DNA of 64,000 nucleotides, taken from the NCBI GenBank assembly GCA_900073065.1, contig FJOG01000049.1, forward strand, positions 122,656 through 186,655, given 5' to 3'. Shown piece by piece: positions 9,493-21,616 of the stretch. Within the stretch, counting starts at the first letter, position 1, and each line of letters begins with the position of its first letter. Origin of the DNA: Phialocephala subalpina. Taxonomy: Eukaryota; Ascomycota; Leotiomycetes; Helotiales; Mollisiaceae. A model generated the notes under the pieces. That model had not been told where the DNA came from. It worked only from the letters and a program-made list of their open reading frames with translations, and made no database searches. The position numbers were made by a program, and so were the translations under genes.

Positions 9493-11071
9493 ATGCCATC
9501 GAAAACTCCGAGGACACCAGCTCCGAAAGAGGCAACAGTCCGTAAACGACGAGCTCATAATAAGTCTAGACGTGGCTGTAGAAACTGTAAGGCTGATTGA
9601 CCTCGATATCGCTAAGAAGACTGCATGAAACATATGGCTAACCAATATCAGGTAAACTCCGAAAGGTCAAAGTGAGTTCCCATCAATTCTCCTCGATGGC
9701 CCAGACTGACCAGTTCAGTGTGATGAAACGCGCCCCAAGTGTGAGAAATGCGTCTCTTTCGGCGTTACCTGTAACTATGACTCCAAGAATTCGGACCTCC
9801 AGCCATCCTATGACATGCAGGTGAACTTGACAAGCCCAATGGTCCCACCTCAAACACCCGGACCAACGACTCACATCACATTCCCCCAATTTGGAGTCCC
9901 CCGCACTATTTATCCACCTATCATAACAGGAGATGATATGGGCAGTTTCCAACTGGATATGGACAGTTTGGGCCGACTTGATAGGTTCCAGAACAGGACT
10001 GTGCATACAGTTGGGACGAAGAGTGCAGGGAAGCTGTTCGCTCGCTTGACAGTTGATCTTGCTCTTGCTGTAAGTCTTCACCACTCTCCTCCGTTCATGT
10101 CCTCTTCTTAGTTTCTTCGTGATGTGGATCGAGCTGATGAGCGCTAGCATCCGTACCTCATGCACGTCGTTCAAGTCCTGACTGTCATCCATGACCGGTA
10201 CCTCTCACCTAATCCATACTCAAAGCAGACCTTAACAGAAACTTACCACCTCTCTCGAGCCGCCGCGCTCTTCAACCGCAAACTGTCCCTCCCGCTCCTT
10301 AATGATGATCGAGACGGACTCTGGGCAACAGCCGCCCTACTCGGCCTCATCTCATTCTCCCTCACCGATGCCTCCTCCGCCGAGGAATCATGGCCCCTCG
10401 CTCCACCTCCGAACGATGGCACTGATCCTCTAGAATGGATCAACATCGCCGAATCTAAATCTGCCATTTGGAATCTCGTCAACCCCTCACGACCAGATTC
10501 TCGCTTCGCAATCATGAAGAACGATTACGACACCGCACATCCACCATTCAGTATCCCACTTAATGGCATCGAAGGTATCCCGCCTGACTTTGCGGCGGTC
10601 TTTGATCTTTGTGGATGGGTGTCTGCGAAGACTTCCCCTTATTATACACAGGTTCATATCCTCATATCCTTGCTTCCTATCCCCTGCGAACGAGGATCCA
10701 TCATCAGATTCCTGGCTTTCATCGGCCATATGCAGGAAGATTTTAAGCGCCTGTTGCGAGAACGAGATCCCAGAGCGTTGCTTCTGCTCGCATACTGGTA
10801 CGCGAAAGTCTGGAAAGCGGTCTGGTGGATTGAACGACGTGCTGTTCTCGAATGTGAGGCGATCTGCCGTTATCTTGATAGATGGCATGGAGATGATAAG
10901 AAGTTGATGGATTTGTTGATGTTTCCGAAGAGGAGATGTGGGATGGCGCCTGAATTGAGCTGGATTGGGGAGGAAGAGATGGGGCTAGTGAGTACGGGGC
11001 CGAGTCCTGTGTTTCCGCCACCTTTCTTGAGGACTGGAAATGAACGTATGTGTGCTCTGTGTTCTTGTTGA
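9493..11071 (+). CDS. Zn2Cys6 fungal transcription factor
   Basis: Four exons (9493-9586, 9652-9671, 9719-10069, 10148-11071) give about 462 aa. The N-terminal basic region leads into a perfect CX2CX6CX6CX2CX6C binuclear cluster (Cys 29, 32, 39, 46, 49, 56) that only forms when the 20-nt second exon (LRKVK) is included. Intron 3 (10070-10147) uses a TAG acceptor at 10147, avoiding an in-frame stop and giving LALAHPYLMHVVQVL, the usual start of the middle homology region. The rest (LTETYHLSRAAALFNRKLS, WATAALLGLISF) is typical of this regulator class, which binds CGG half-sites in the nucleus. It is divergent from the dehydrogenase and lies next to a short-chain dehydrogenase and transporters, which may be its targets (inference). 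Confidence 0.88.
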
Positions 11072-11976
11072 AGGTATAGTTATGCTAAAGATGATAGCGC
11101 CGCCGTTTGCTCGAGAGGGTATGCTATTTGGTCTGGTTCCTCGCGTCATTGAGGAGCAGAACAGCTGAGATGAGACATGTCGCTATGCTGCAACATCTTG
11201 GCCTCGATGCCTCGCCGTTGGGTACTATCCAGCAGTCCGAGATCGTCCAAGTCTCCGCTCCTATCATTTAGACCAAAAAGGTTCAGAAGATAATGACCTG
11301 GAGTCTCGAGTCACAATCCTTCCAGTATCGTCAGCCATCGCAACCGTTCCTCGTCTCAGATTGGAATTGGGCAATTCTATTCGAGAGGGTAGTCGATGGT
11401 AGTATTCCTGCTAACACATCATCCTTTCCCAAGAGGCGAAAAGGTTCTACAGCATGAAATCCGAAGTCAGGACCCGGACTCCACTTTGTCAAAGCAGCAA
11501 CGATTTGAGGACGATCTCTATTACTAACATTCAGACGAGGTGTCGCAAGATCGACCCCAAACAGCCCCAAAGCATACGATGACCACATGCGATGGGCGTG
11601 CCAAGAGTCGAGACGAGCAGTCGGATGTTTTGGCTGAACAACAGTTCCGAATATGGGGAAGGTATTGGGATATAGTAAGCGCTCAAGTGGACATTGCAGC
11701 AGGACGACGTGCAACAAAAAGCCCCAGAGTTGGAGAAATAGATGGTCATTGGGGAAATTGTGCGACTCTGCTGTTGGGCCCATGTGGGGTAAATCCTCCA
11801 ATGCGGGGGCCCCACACGCAGGCTTCATCCGTCCAGTGCAGGTCCCAAATATGAACTGATACCTAGAACACTTTTCTTTCTATGATTCTCGACTCTTTTT
11901 CAAAACAATAGGTGCTTTTATCTTTCAAAGTTCGAAGTTGGCAGAGTCCAAGTTGGAAACTTCATTGACCAGAATA
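11072..11976. other. Intergenic, no supported gene; one TTTGTTGCACGTC-type motif
   Basis: Overlapping frames of 94-165 codons occur on both strands but none shows a family or intron pattern. At 11689-11720 there is GGACATT followed by CGACGTGCAACAAAAA, one occurrence of a word that recurs near 13.4 and 20.7-21.1 kb. Confidence 0.45.
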
Positions 11977-13105
11977 ATGGATCCGGCAGAATTCGGCATC
12001 TCAACCCTCCCCCTCCATCATGATCCATACCCCGCCATCTCATCAGAAGTGTTGGCAAACGCGAACGTAGGGAAGGTCGCAGTCGTTACAGGAGCAGCTA
12101 GAGGTACTTCCTCCCCCTCTCTCTCCCTCCGTTCTCTCCCACCCCTTCCTAATTCCGAACATAGGAATCGGAGCAGCAATCTCGCTCTCCCTAGCCAAAA
12201 CAGGCGCTTCAATTGCACTCCTCGACCTCAGTCTTTCAAGTCTGGCAGAAACGCAAGCCGCGTGTGAGAAAGAGGGTGTGAAGGTGAGGGGGTACGCTTG
12301 TGATGTTGTGAATTTAGAAAATGTGAGAAAGGTGTTTGAGGAGGCCGAGAAGGATTTGGGTCCCATTGAGTAGGTGCGAACTCTCTTACGACGGAATGGG
12401 AGAGTACTTGTGAGACCTTTGCTGACGCGAAAGTAAAGCATACTTGTGAACAACGCCGGAATCTTCGAACAACGACCGCTTGCTATGACGAGTTTTGAGA
12501 GTGTCTGGAAACAAATCGAAGTCAATTTCAAAGGCCCCCTCATAACAACGCACCTCGTCCTCCCCTCCATGATATCCCGCCGCAGCGGCTGCATAATCAA
12601 CATAGCTTCTCGATCCGGGACTGTCGATGTTCCGATGTGTTTGGGCTACAACACTTCCAAAGCGGCTGTGATACGGATGACCTCCACTTTACAGCGAGAA
12701 ATTGAACTTGATGGCCTCGATGATGAGATACAATTCTATGCGCTGCATCCTGGAGGGGTGTTGACTGCTATGGGTAGCTGTAAGTTTGCCCATTTGTTTT
12801 GTTGTCAGATGAAGAGCTCGGAGGTGATGAGATGAATAGCGGCGACTGCAAATGATGTTGTGGAGAAGTATGGGATTGTGAAAGACGAAGCCTTCTACAA
12901 AGATCTCTTCAAAGACGACCCCTCACTCTGCGGACAGACTTGTGCTTGGCTTTCCACTGGAAAGGGGAAGGAGCTGAGAGGTTTGTATCTTGATTCTAGA
13001 CAGGATGTTGAGAAATTACTTGCTGTTGGGAGGGAAGGGTTGAAGAAGGGGCAGTTGAATACGCTTGGGGTGAACTTCTTGGAGGGGTATTGCAATGAGC
13101 CTTGA
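11977..13105 (+). CDS. Short-chain dehydrogenase/reductase (classical SDR)
   Basis: Four exons (11977-12103, 12165-12369, 12439-12779, 12840-13105) give 312 aa with all phases consistent. Motifs in order: cofactor loop TGAARGIG split by intron 1, acidic LLDLS after beta-2 suggesting NAD(H), CDV, VNNAG, catalytic Ser in IINIASRSG, and YNTSK with the Tyr/Lys pair, followed by HPGGV. The protein is a soluble NAD(P)-dependent oxidoreductase; the substrate cannot be told. ATG 11977 is preferred because upstream in-frame codons lack ATG. It lies downstream of the Zn2Cys6 regulator on the same strand and converges on the MFS gene. Confidence 0.9.
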
Positions 13106-13809
13106 GATTGTGTCCCGACTGTGGATGGGGGTGAGAATTGAGCAATATGACAGAAACAGCTTCACAGCCAATGTCCGAGAATAAGGAGCAAAGATGAACA
13201 ACTCAACAAACTAGGGAGAAAGCAGAAATCTTTGTTGCGTATCGCATAGGTACAGTCAGTTCTGCTTCGGCAGGCTTGAAGCCAGGAAGCCTTTCGAGCA
13301 AACCTCGGATCCACTCCTGTATCGTTCTCTCTCCGATTTTACCGTCTGGAGATCTCAGAGAGGTGTGCGGTGTGCGACGTGCAACAAAACCTTTTCGTCT
13401 TCACTTCACGTCGAGTACGGACATTGTTCGAGCTTTGTTGCAGATCGCAAGAGCGGCAGCGGGCCGGCCAGCGGGACTGCAAGAGCAGGTTTCCGCCAGA
13501 TAGCCCCGCTAGTCATCCCGCTGCCGCCGCCTGCGATGTGCAACAGACCGTCTAAAGTTGGCGGTCGAAGGAGGACATTGGGATCCCGATGATAGTAGAA
13601 TGGAGAAATGACTACCAAAGGTAACAGAATGGGCGAATGTCAGGATAGGCAGACGAACATCGCTGGAAGAGAGAGAAATGCGTTCGCGCAGTCGTGACTC
13701 GTTCGTGCAGGGATTGTGATCGTGGGATGAAACTTCATCACAAAAGGCGGTGGTCAACGGGAGTGATCTGTCCTCGTGAAATGCAATGCATTGAGTCTCC
13801 AGAATGGAT
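13106..13809. repeat. Intergenic with degenerate TTTGTTGCA-type repeats
   Basis: Contains GCGACGTGCAACAAAAC (13374), then GGACATTGTTCGAGCTTTG running into TTGCAGATCGC (13419-13448), and GCGATGTGCAACAGACC (13533). The first and second form an imperfect inverted pair. Related words occur at 11.7 and 20.7-21.1 kb. No gene seen. Confidence 0.5.
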
Positions 13810-15727
13810 CTATAAACTCGCTTTCCCCTGCGATTCGTAAGGCATGAGAAGTACAAGACAGCCTGCAGCGATGAACAGCGCCCCGCTGGTATAGACCGGT
13901 GCTGAAGTCTGCAGGTTTGCAAACATGGCGATGATGGGCTTGAGATAGGTTAGCATCCAGGCTTTACAAGAGACAAGGCTGCACGAGGCTGCCGTCGATC
14001 CAGGTGAATCTAGAAGAAGGCGAAGCTAGGTTGAAAAGGGAGGAACTCACAGCCATAACCCCAAAAATTCGATTCGAAGTCGCCGTCAAAGCATTCCCCG
14101 TTCCCCTATCCTTCGTTGGAAAGATCTCCGGCGTATACGCATAAAGCACCGCATACATCACATTGCTACAGAAATTAAACGCACAATTCCATCCCAGCAG
14201 TTGCGCACTTGTTAGTGCTGTCGTTGAACAATACAGAAACACCCCAGTCAAAACAGTAGACCCTGCAAGAGTTCCTTTCCTTCCAAGTCTTGGAACCTCG
14301 ACAAGAACGGCACCGATCAATGCGCCGGGAATTCCGAGAGAGCTGATGATGAGTGAGTTCCGGTATGTGATGTATGTTGAGCCATCGCCGAATTTGGCGC
14401 CGCGGATGGCTTGGAGATATGGCAAGAAGGCATTGTATAATGGGTAGCCGAGGCCGATGAATGCCCAGACGAGCATGATGAGAGATGTTGAGAACGCAAG
14501 TTGCTTGTTGGCGAAGAGAGCGTGGACGTGGGAGAAGTTGAGAGCTGAAAGTTTGCGTTTGAGGGCGGCTTTGGTGGTTGTCTGCTGGGACCTCCCACCT
14601 GCAGCGGATTCGCACGCGCGGAGATCTTCGATACTCACTGAAGAAAGTCAATATAATGCTAGTAGAGGGATGTTTGACTGACGGCTTGACGTTTTCCCAT
14701 TTCGTCTAGCGACTTCGTGGACAACTTTCACGGCCTCCTCGTCCCGGCCTTTGCCCATGAGGTACTTCGGTGATTCGAAGATGGTGAAGAACACCATTCG
14801 GACGATGAATTCGATCAAAGAGATTCCTCCCATGGTGATCACAAAGTACCTCCATCCCATATTTCCCGCTCTCGTACAAGTAGTCGTTGTTTCCTGACAT
14901 GTGAGGTTCCCTAGAAGTGGCCAAGCAATCAGATTTGCAATAACTTGTGCAATTGCCCAATCAATGGACAGCACTGTGAGAAGGTATTGATGTGAGCCTG
15001 GGAGGAACTCTAGGAACACTGCTGAGTCAACTGGGAGGTTCCCGCCCACACCAAAGCTCCATAATGCTGCGAAGGTTCCGATTGTTGCGAAATTGGGTGA
15101 TGCCGCGGCGATCATGCCGAAAACTGCTGTGACACCAAGTGTCAAGTTGAATGCATGTCGTCGACCGAAAATATCACATCCGAAGCCCCAGAACATAGCT
15201 CCCGCGAGAAGACCGATATTCTGTGCTAGCGAGAGCAGTGGTGGTCGTGAGGGAAGAAATTCGTTGGTTATAGGCGTGACTTGAGTTTTCAGCAAAGCAT
15301 AGGACACTGCAATGAATGACTTACAAATCAGAGAAGTGACAATGGGCCAGAGATTATCATTAGCCCAGCCGAATCCTACAACAACGAAGAGTTGCCACTG
15401 GTACCATCCCATTCCAATCTCCTGAATCTGAAGAAAGTTAGTAGATTGTCATGTGGAGCAGGACCATCATACCGCATGGTTCAGGACTTTCGCCTTTGCT
15501 TCATAGACTGGATCGAGGGTACCTTTCGGTATTGCTGTATCAGGACTCCCTGCCGAGATTGAGTAGTGCTCTTCGCCGTGAGCGTCGTCCGTTGTGAATG
15601 TCTCTCCTGCTGCCTTGCTCCCTCCACCCTCCCCCGGTATCAAACTCTCCTCCATTTCGCCTCCAAGAGAAGTCATCGGAATATATTGGTGTCTATCTGG
15701 CCGGGGCCTAGATGAAGAAGGAAACAT
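13810..15727 (-). CDS. MFS transporter, sugar/SV2-like type
   Basis: Four exons on the minus strand (15727-15473, 15427-14683, 14637-14051, 13938-13810) give about 571 aa. After an 80-residue hydrophilic N-terminus come two bundles of membrane segments, with GWYQWQLFVVVGFGWANDNLW, GCDIFGRRHAFNLTLG (the MFS D-R-x-G-R loop between TM2 and TM3) and YTPEIFPTKDRGTGNA. This type resembles sugar and SV2-like porters of the plasma membrane. The last exon restores PIIAMFANLQTS and a short tail. It converges on the SDR gene; a role in uptake of the substrate for the neighbouring oxidoreductases is possible but not shown. Confidence 0.9.
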
Positions 15728-17442
15728 TGACCCGGAAGGAAAGGCGGCTTATATGAACAGTGTTGAAGGTTGCCCTGGAACATTGTGAGAAACGGGTCAG
15801 ATAGCGTCATCTGGGATTACGATGGCATCTGCGGTACTCTATTCCATGATTGGACAGGTTTGATAGATCGTCCCTGAATGCACAGCACGATCACTCGATG
15901 GGCTGTCGACCTTGCCCGGACGGGACTGGAGTATGCACAAATATATGTGGTCGTGACACTGCAGGAAGCTAAAAAGAGCAACTGACTCAAGGAACAAGGG
16001 TGGAATGGATGCCTACAGGGTTTCGACTCATCGTATTCTCATAAATTCGAGAAAAGATGAAGATATACACAATAATGTACATGGGCGAAGGAAAGAGAAG
16101 ATATTGAAGAGGAAGAAAGGAGTGCGGTCGCAAGTTGTGGGGAAGCGGAGGTCGCTAGCGTCGGGGCTTGCAGATGGCTTCCGCAGGGCTGAAGCTTTGC
16201 TCCCAATTCTTTCTCTCTTCAAACAACACAAACGCCTTCAGACCTTCTTCTCTTCACCAAAGGACAATTGCTCTGCAATATCATATCATCAATCCTCGAA
16301 CATTAGAAAGCATCTCCACTATACGATGGAATGAACCGGCCCACGCGGTCTCTTCTGGGAGGATCTACCCCAAGCCTGGGACGCGTCGATTTGGACGAAG
16401 CATCGATGACAGACAAGCTTCCAACTACGCTGAGAACGAGCAAAGTACCATGACAAGACGAGCTATACGCGAAGAAGGATGTATGTGGATCGATGGCAGA
16501 TTTGATATGGAGAAGCCAGGCGATTGGGGATCTTGAGAACATCCAAGGCAAATGCAAAGTCTGCATCTCAACAACCTCGAACCTCTCCCGATCGACTCCC
16601 AAATACGACGCCCTTCCCTTGAGTGCACGAACGAGACCTCTCGAACAACAATTCACTGCTTCCTGCTGCTTCCGTAGCAAGTACCTTTTCCGTTCGTGTA
16701 TCCGTCTGCTCGAGGTGGTAGCCTACATCTGAAAGAGGAAAGGAGCGCAACGTACACACTTCGAGGAGTAGCGCAGGCTCTGTTGGGCTCATTGTTACAA
16801 CGGCAGAGCACAAGAATAATTGGAACGGCCAGGTGTGGCTCTGCTTGCGAAAGCTATTGTAAGGTACCTCCGCTGTCCAATTCCTGAAGGATTACTGGGC
16901 GACCAACGGCAACTAGGAGATCATTTGGAGGGCACACAATCCGGGTAGGTCTTACATTGGCATGGTGCAGAAGACTTGATGGTATGTTGCTGGGAAGGTG
17001 GAATACGACCGCTCTTTGCATTGATGGTAGGGCCAGCAACATCAATCTTCATCAGAGGCAAAGCTGTTCTCCAAGGAGGAGTGGTGTTGATGTATTCTCT
17101 TTCCGAGCATATCCACATTTGTATCACTGCTACTTCAGTCCCCTTTGTTTTACATATTTCCGCTATCATCTCTTTTCCGTCAAAAGGCCCGGCGCGGGTG
17201 GAAGATTGTTCCGAGAAGCCCGTGGGGCACACTGGTGTGACTGGTCCCACCGGCAAAAGACCAGTCATGTTTTCATCATCAAAAGTTCATGATCATCTTC
17301 CGTTTCTACCATACGATGAGTGTCCATTCTACATAATCTCGAGACGGGTTTTATTGACCTCGAAGTACAGAGAGAGCCGAATCTCTAATTCCAGCTACAA
17401 GGAGCCTCCACAATATCACTTCGTCATTCTTGACCCACCACA
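15728..17442. other. Long intergenic stretch, no supported gene
   Basis: About 1.7 kb. Several frames of 60-125 codons overlap on both strands (for example minus 17268-16921 and minus 16680-16303), but none shows a family, signal peptide or consistent splice pattern. The right end is the promoter of the SGNH gene. Confidence 0.45.
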
Positions 17443-18258
17443 ATGGGCGACAATAGCGAAACCAAACGCCTTCATATTGCTACTCTTGGTAGCTCCTTTG
17501 CTGCCGGACCTGGAATACCACCACAGATCAGTCGTATGGCAGGTCGATCCGGTAACAACTACGCGCATCTTCTGGCAGCTCGACTTGATGCAGACCTGAC
17601 CGATCTCACTGTCTCCGGCGCCACGCTGAACAACATCCTGTCTGAGCCGCAGCAAGCTTATCGATGGAGCACATCATTTCCTCCGCAAATTACGGGCCTT
17701 CCTGCTGATGCAGACATTGTCACGGTTACTGGAGGGGGAAACGACATGGGATATATTGGAGGAGTATCGAGAGAGGCTCTTAAGGATACATGGCTGGGCT
17801 ATGTGCTGTCTTGGTTGATACCGACTCCACCTTCAGATCCTCTGACGGCGGAAGCTGTCGCCAAGCGATTTACTTTGGTCGTTGACGAGATTCAAAAGAT
17901 TGCACCTAAGGCTCGAATCCTTCTCGTCGAATACTTCTGCCTTCTTGGGCCAGACACGCGCCCAGGAATCGATGTCAACTTGACGGAAGAGCAAATCAAA
18001 CGCCACCAAGGGGTGGCAGAACAAGTGAAGACCGCGTATCGGCTTGTTGCAGAAGCACGACCAGGTTGCGAGGTCATTCCTGTGGATGAAAGAAGTCGTG
18101 CTCATGCTTTGGGATCGAAGGAACCGTGGATTGAAGGCTTCAGTTGGGGGACCGTATGGCAAGGAAATCCATTCCATCCAAACCTGAAGGGCATGCAAGG
18201 CGTGGCAGATATGATCTATGAGAAGCTGAAGGATGATGGAGTTGTCTCATCGGCATGA
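17443..18258 (+). CDS. SGNH/GDSL-type esterase-lipase
   Basis: A single uninterrupted 271-codon frame. Block I is LHIATLGSSFAAGPG (nucleophile Ser in G-S-S-F), block II includes TVSGATL, block III is TGGGNDMGY (oxyanion Asn), and block V is NPFHPNLKGMQ with the catalytic His. This matches the SGNH hydrolase superfamily (esterases of the SEST/GDSL type), which cleave acyl or acetyl esters. No signal peptide is evident, so an intracellular enzyme is likely. Neighbouring carriers and dehydrogenases suggest use in the breakdown of an ester substrate (inference). Confidence 0.9.
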   Translation: MGDNSETKRLHIATLGSSFAAGPGIPPQISRMAGRSGNNYAHLLAARLDADLTDLTVSGATLNNILSEPQQAYRWSTSFPPQITGLPADADIVTVTGGGNDMGYIGGVSREALKDTWLGYVLSWLIPTPPSDPLTAEAVAKRFTLVVDEIQKIAPKARILLVEYFCLLGPDTRPGIDVNLTEEQIKRHQGVAEQVKTAYRLVAEARPGCEVIPVDERSRAHALGSKEPWIEGFSWGTVWQGNPFHPNLKGMQGVADMIYEKLKDDGVVSSA

Positions 18259-18779
18259 CGACGGACACCCTCCATATTCACGTGTTGTCTCTCACGTGCT
18301 TCCTCCCATCTATCATCGGCATTCACCCACGGCAGATCGGCAAATATCTCCCCGCAAACGGTTCCATTCCAAGATAGGCAGCTCTGAACCTCATGGTTGA
18401 ATGCTTCCCCTCTCTTATCGCCTATCAAGCTTCAGCGGGGGGTCGCCTATTGTCTATCTTGCTGCTTGCCCGCCTTATGCATAAAATACCCTGGTTCGAT
18501 GACCACAAAAGGTCGAAGAAATTGACGGACACATGCTTCCGTGTTGGAGATGTTGATATCATCGATGTTATTATGTGAGGGTTTCTAGATAGAGGTGTCA
18601 GATTTATCGGATTTCCGTTTGCATGAGTTTTTGGTTTCTCCGTTAATGGAACCGTGGTCTTGGGACCGGGCAAGCATACAAGTGTGCTGTACTTTAATAT
18701 ATAGCACGCGCAACTTTCAATCAACGACTTGTCTTCTGTCAAAACATCGTTTTCTGTCGTGTGCTCTTCCACTGTCAAG
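18259..18779. promoter_or_regulatory. Intergenic/promoter of the DAL5-type MFS gene
   Basis: No gene seen. ATATATAGC at about 18698-18706, roughly 75 bases before the ATG, is a possible core promoter element. Confidence 0.3.
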
Positions 18780-20520
18780 ATGGCCGAACCACTTCCTACC
18801 GAGAAGATGGCAAACTCCCCAGAAAAGCCCTTTGCCAACCTCGATGGCCGTCAAGCCTCAGTCTCCAACTCCGACGTAGGCGTCACAACAGTAGTTGACC
18901 TTGTCGACGCCGACGAAGCCCTTGCATTCCTCACTTCGCACCCCAACGCCACCGAAATCGCGATCCAAGGAAACGCAATCCTCGACGACCCAAAACAACT
19001 CAAGAAATTGATTCGGAAAATCGACTTTACGATTGCGCCGTTGTTGGCTGCGGTGTACTTTTTGCAGTTCTTGGATAAGACGACACTGAGTTATACGGCG
19101 GTTATGGGGATTAGGAAGGATACGCATCTGGTGGGGCAGGATTATAGTGATTTGAGCATGTTGTTTTATATTGGTTTGTCTTCCCTTTCTCCTCTCATTC
19201 CCCCTACACACCGAGAGAAGGCGTAAAGGCTGACGAAGAGAACAGGATTCCTAGCAGCCGAATTCCCAACCCAATACCTCGCCCAACACATCTCCCGTCT
19301 CGGTCTCTACCTCGGAACAAACATCATGCTCTGGGGTCTCATCCTCGGCTGCCACGCTGCATGCACCTCCTTTGCTGGACTTGCAATCTGCCGCACTTTG
19401 CTGGGTGTTTTTGAGTCTTGCGTTGCCCCGATTCTCGTTTTGATCATCGCAATGTGGTATAAGAAAGAGGAGCAGGGGAGGAGGGTTTCTTGGTTCTACG
19501 TGTGCAACTCCCTCACGCAGATCTTTGGTGGTCTCTTGGCATATGGAGTCAGTTTCGCGAAGACGGATTTCGCAAGTTGGCGCATATTCTTCGTGGCCAT
19601 TGGAGCGATGACTATGGTGATCGGACTTCTGGTTTGTATCTTTCTACCGGATTCTCCCGTCAAAGCGAAGCGCTTCAGTGATGTAGAGAAGGTAGCTGCG
19701 TTGTTGAGGACGAAGGATAATCAGAGTGGGACGCAGAATGCTCATCTCAAAAAGGCACAGGTAAGCCATCCCATTCTAGTAAACCATCGGATTAGGAAAC
19801 CGATTGTGATAGGTCCTCGAAACATTCAAAGACCCCCGCGTCTACCTCGTCTGCCTCTGCACCCTCCTCTCCTCCATCCCCAACGGCGGCCTCTCAAACT
19901 TCTCCTCTATCCTCCTCACCACTTTCGGCTACTCCTCCCGCGAAGCCCTCCTCATGTCCGCTCCCGGCGGCGCTGTTGGCGTGATCTGCGTTCTGGGCGT
20001 TGGCTACCTTTCCGATAAATGGCGAGACAGATCTTCAGTCATGCTCATCTGTATACTGCCCACTATTCTGGGAGCGGGATTGATGATCGGATTGGATCCG
20101 AATGGTGTTCCCAAGAATAGAGCCGGTTTACTCGCTGCTAGTTTCTTGACGGGAACGTTTGGTGCGGCGTTTATGTTGCTCTTGGCTTGGAATGCTTCAA
20201 ACATAGCAGGGCACTCTAAGAAAGTAACCATCAACGCCCTCACCCTTGTCTCCTTCGCCACAGGCAATATCCTCGGAACGCAAACTTTCCAAGCTAAAGA
20301 AGCACCTGGGTATATCTCTGGCAAGATATCTATCATTGCTACGCTTGGGGCGCTTTGTTTCGTGGTTTTGGTGTTGAGGTGGTGGAATGATATGTTGAAT
20401 AAGAAGAACAAGGTAGCGTTAGAGGGGATGAGTGAGGGGGAGAAGGAGGAGATGAGGGAGAAGATGGCGTTTGCGGATCAGACGGATCGGAAGAATCCTT
20501 TCTTTGTGTACACGCACTGA
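18780..20520 (+). CDS. MFS transporter of the anion:cation symporter (DAL5/allantoate permease-like) family
   Basis: Three exons (18780-19173, 19246-19760, 19813-20520) give 538 aa with consistent phase. After an 80-residue cytosolic N-terminus, KIDFTIAPLLAAVYFLQFLDKTTLSYTAV is the family's TM1 signature. Further on come YLAQHISRLGLYLGTNIMLWG, CRTLLGVFESCVAPILVLI, MWYKKEEQGRR and, after intron 2, TFKDPRVYLVCLCTLLSSIPNGGLSNF. Members of this family import carboxylates, vitamins or ureides at the plasma membrane. Codon use and introns look like a live gene. Confidence 0.92.
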
Positions 20521-21616
20521 AGTGCTTTATGGGTCGAAAGATTAGCAGGAGATATAGCACATACAACGCGAAACAGGGAAGTCTTCAGAACAGAAAGAAC
20601 TTGTTGTTTACTAGGGTCACGTGCCAACATCGACTTGAAGCTTCTTGGTTGTTCAAGGGAGTAAAAGCTCGGCCTTTGCGAATAGGGGCAGCCTGAGAAA
20701 AGGAATCTCTCCTCATTCTCCCATGCAAGATGGAACTTTGAGTGGGTTTGTTGCACGCCGCCGCCGCGGCATCAGGGGTGAGGACGGCGAGAGCACTTCC
20801 AACTCCACCTCCGCCTCCGCCTCCAAGTCGCAAACCTCTCACCAGGACTGGGACATTATCATCTTTGTTGCACGTCCGCCTTTCCGCTCCGGCATTCTAG
20901 TCCACCACTTCCATCTCCGGTTCGGACAACGAACTCTTGTTGTTGCGAGTCGAGACTTCCGCTCTGGCGGCGGACCTTAGTACTTCTGCTCACTACAAGC
21001 TGATACTTCCTCCTCCTCTTCGGACATTGGTATTTTTGTTGCACATCTACACTTCCGCTTCGGTGGAGGTGGTTCTACTTCCTATTCCGGTTCGGAAATT
21101 TGGTTCGTCTTTATGGCCATGGACAGTTCCACCTTGACTTCCGCGGTTGAGGTCTTGGTACAACCTTTTTCAGTCCACAACGGACCATGAGGCTTTTGCC
21201 GCACATCGCAGAGCGGTAGGAGCGGTATCCGGAGGGGAGGAGCGCGGGATTACTCTCTGCTCCTCTCCGCCATCCCTCCTCCATGTCCCAGACTTTGGCA
21301 CCAAACATTCACTAATCCTTCACAGCAACCTGCGACAAGCAATTTCTCGAATATTAACTGTTTCCATTCCACCATATATGTATATATTTATGTGTAAGGC
21401 AGTCCGCAAATATGCAAATATGCCACGAAATTCCATCATTCCATCATAACATCATCAAAGCATGGGTATCCAACCCAGCATGCCGCCCACCCAGAAATGA
21501 AACCAAACGCCAACGCTGAATGCTGAATGCTACCAATAACCGCCATGCATATGCACAACCAAATCCATCCCTTCTCATAACATCCTGCTCCATGCACATC
21601 AATATTTCAATTCAGT
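20521..21616. repeat. Intergenic with degenerate GGACATT..TTTGTTGCAC repeats and CCTCCGCCTCC runs
   Basis: About 1.1 kb without a gene. The word TTTGTTGCAC(A/G)(T/C)C recurs at 20744, 20863 and 21034, the latter two preceded 10-13 bases upstream by GGACATT, and a decayed version lies at 21189 (TTTTGCCGCACATCGC). ACTTCC(A/G)CC-like words fill the spaces. It looks like a decayed minisatellite related to 13.37-13.55 kb. Confidence 0.5.

Noticed and set aside
10119..10147. In-frame TAG in the Zn2Cys6 gene suggesting a pseudogene
   Set aside because: Using the TAG as the acceptor of a 78-nt intron (10070-10147) removes it and joins conserved sequence in frame.
16303..17268. Several 80-125-codon minus frames that might be exons of one gene
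   Set aside because: No set of splice sites joined them into a protein with recognisable features.
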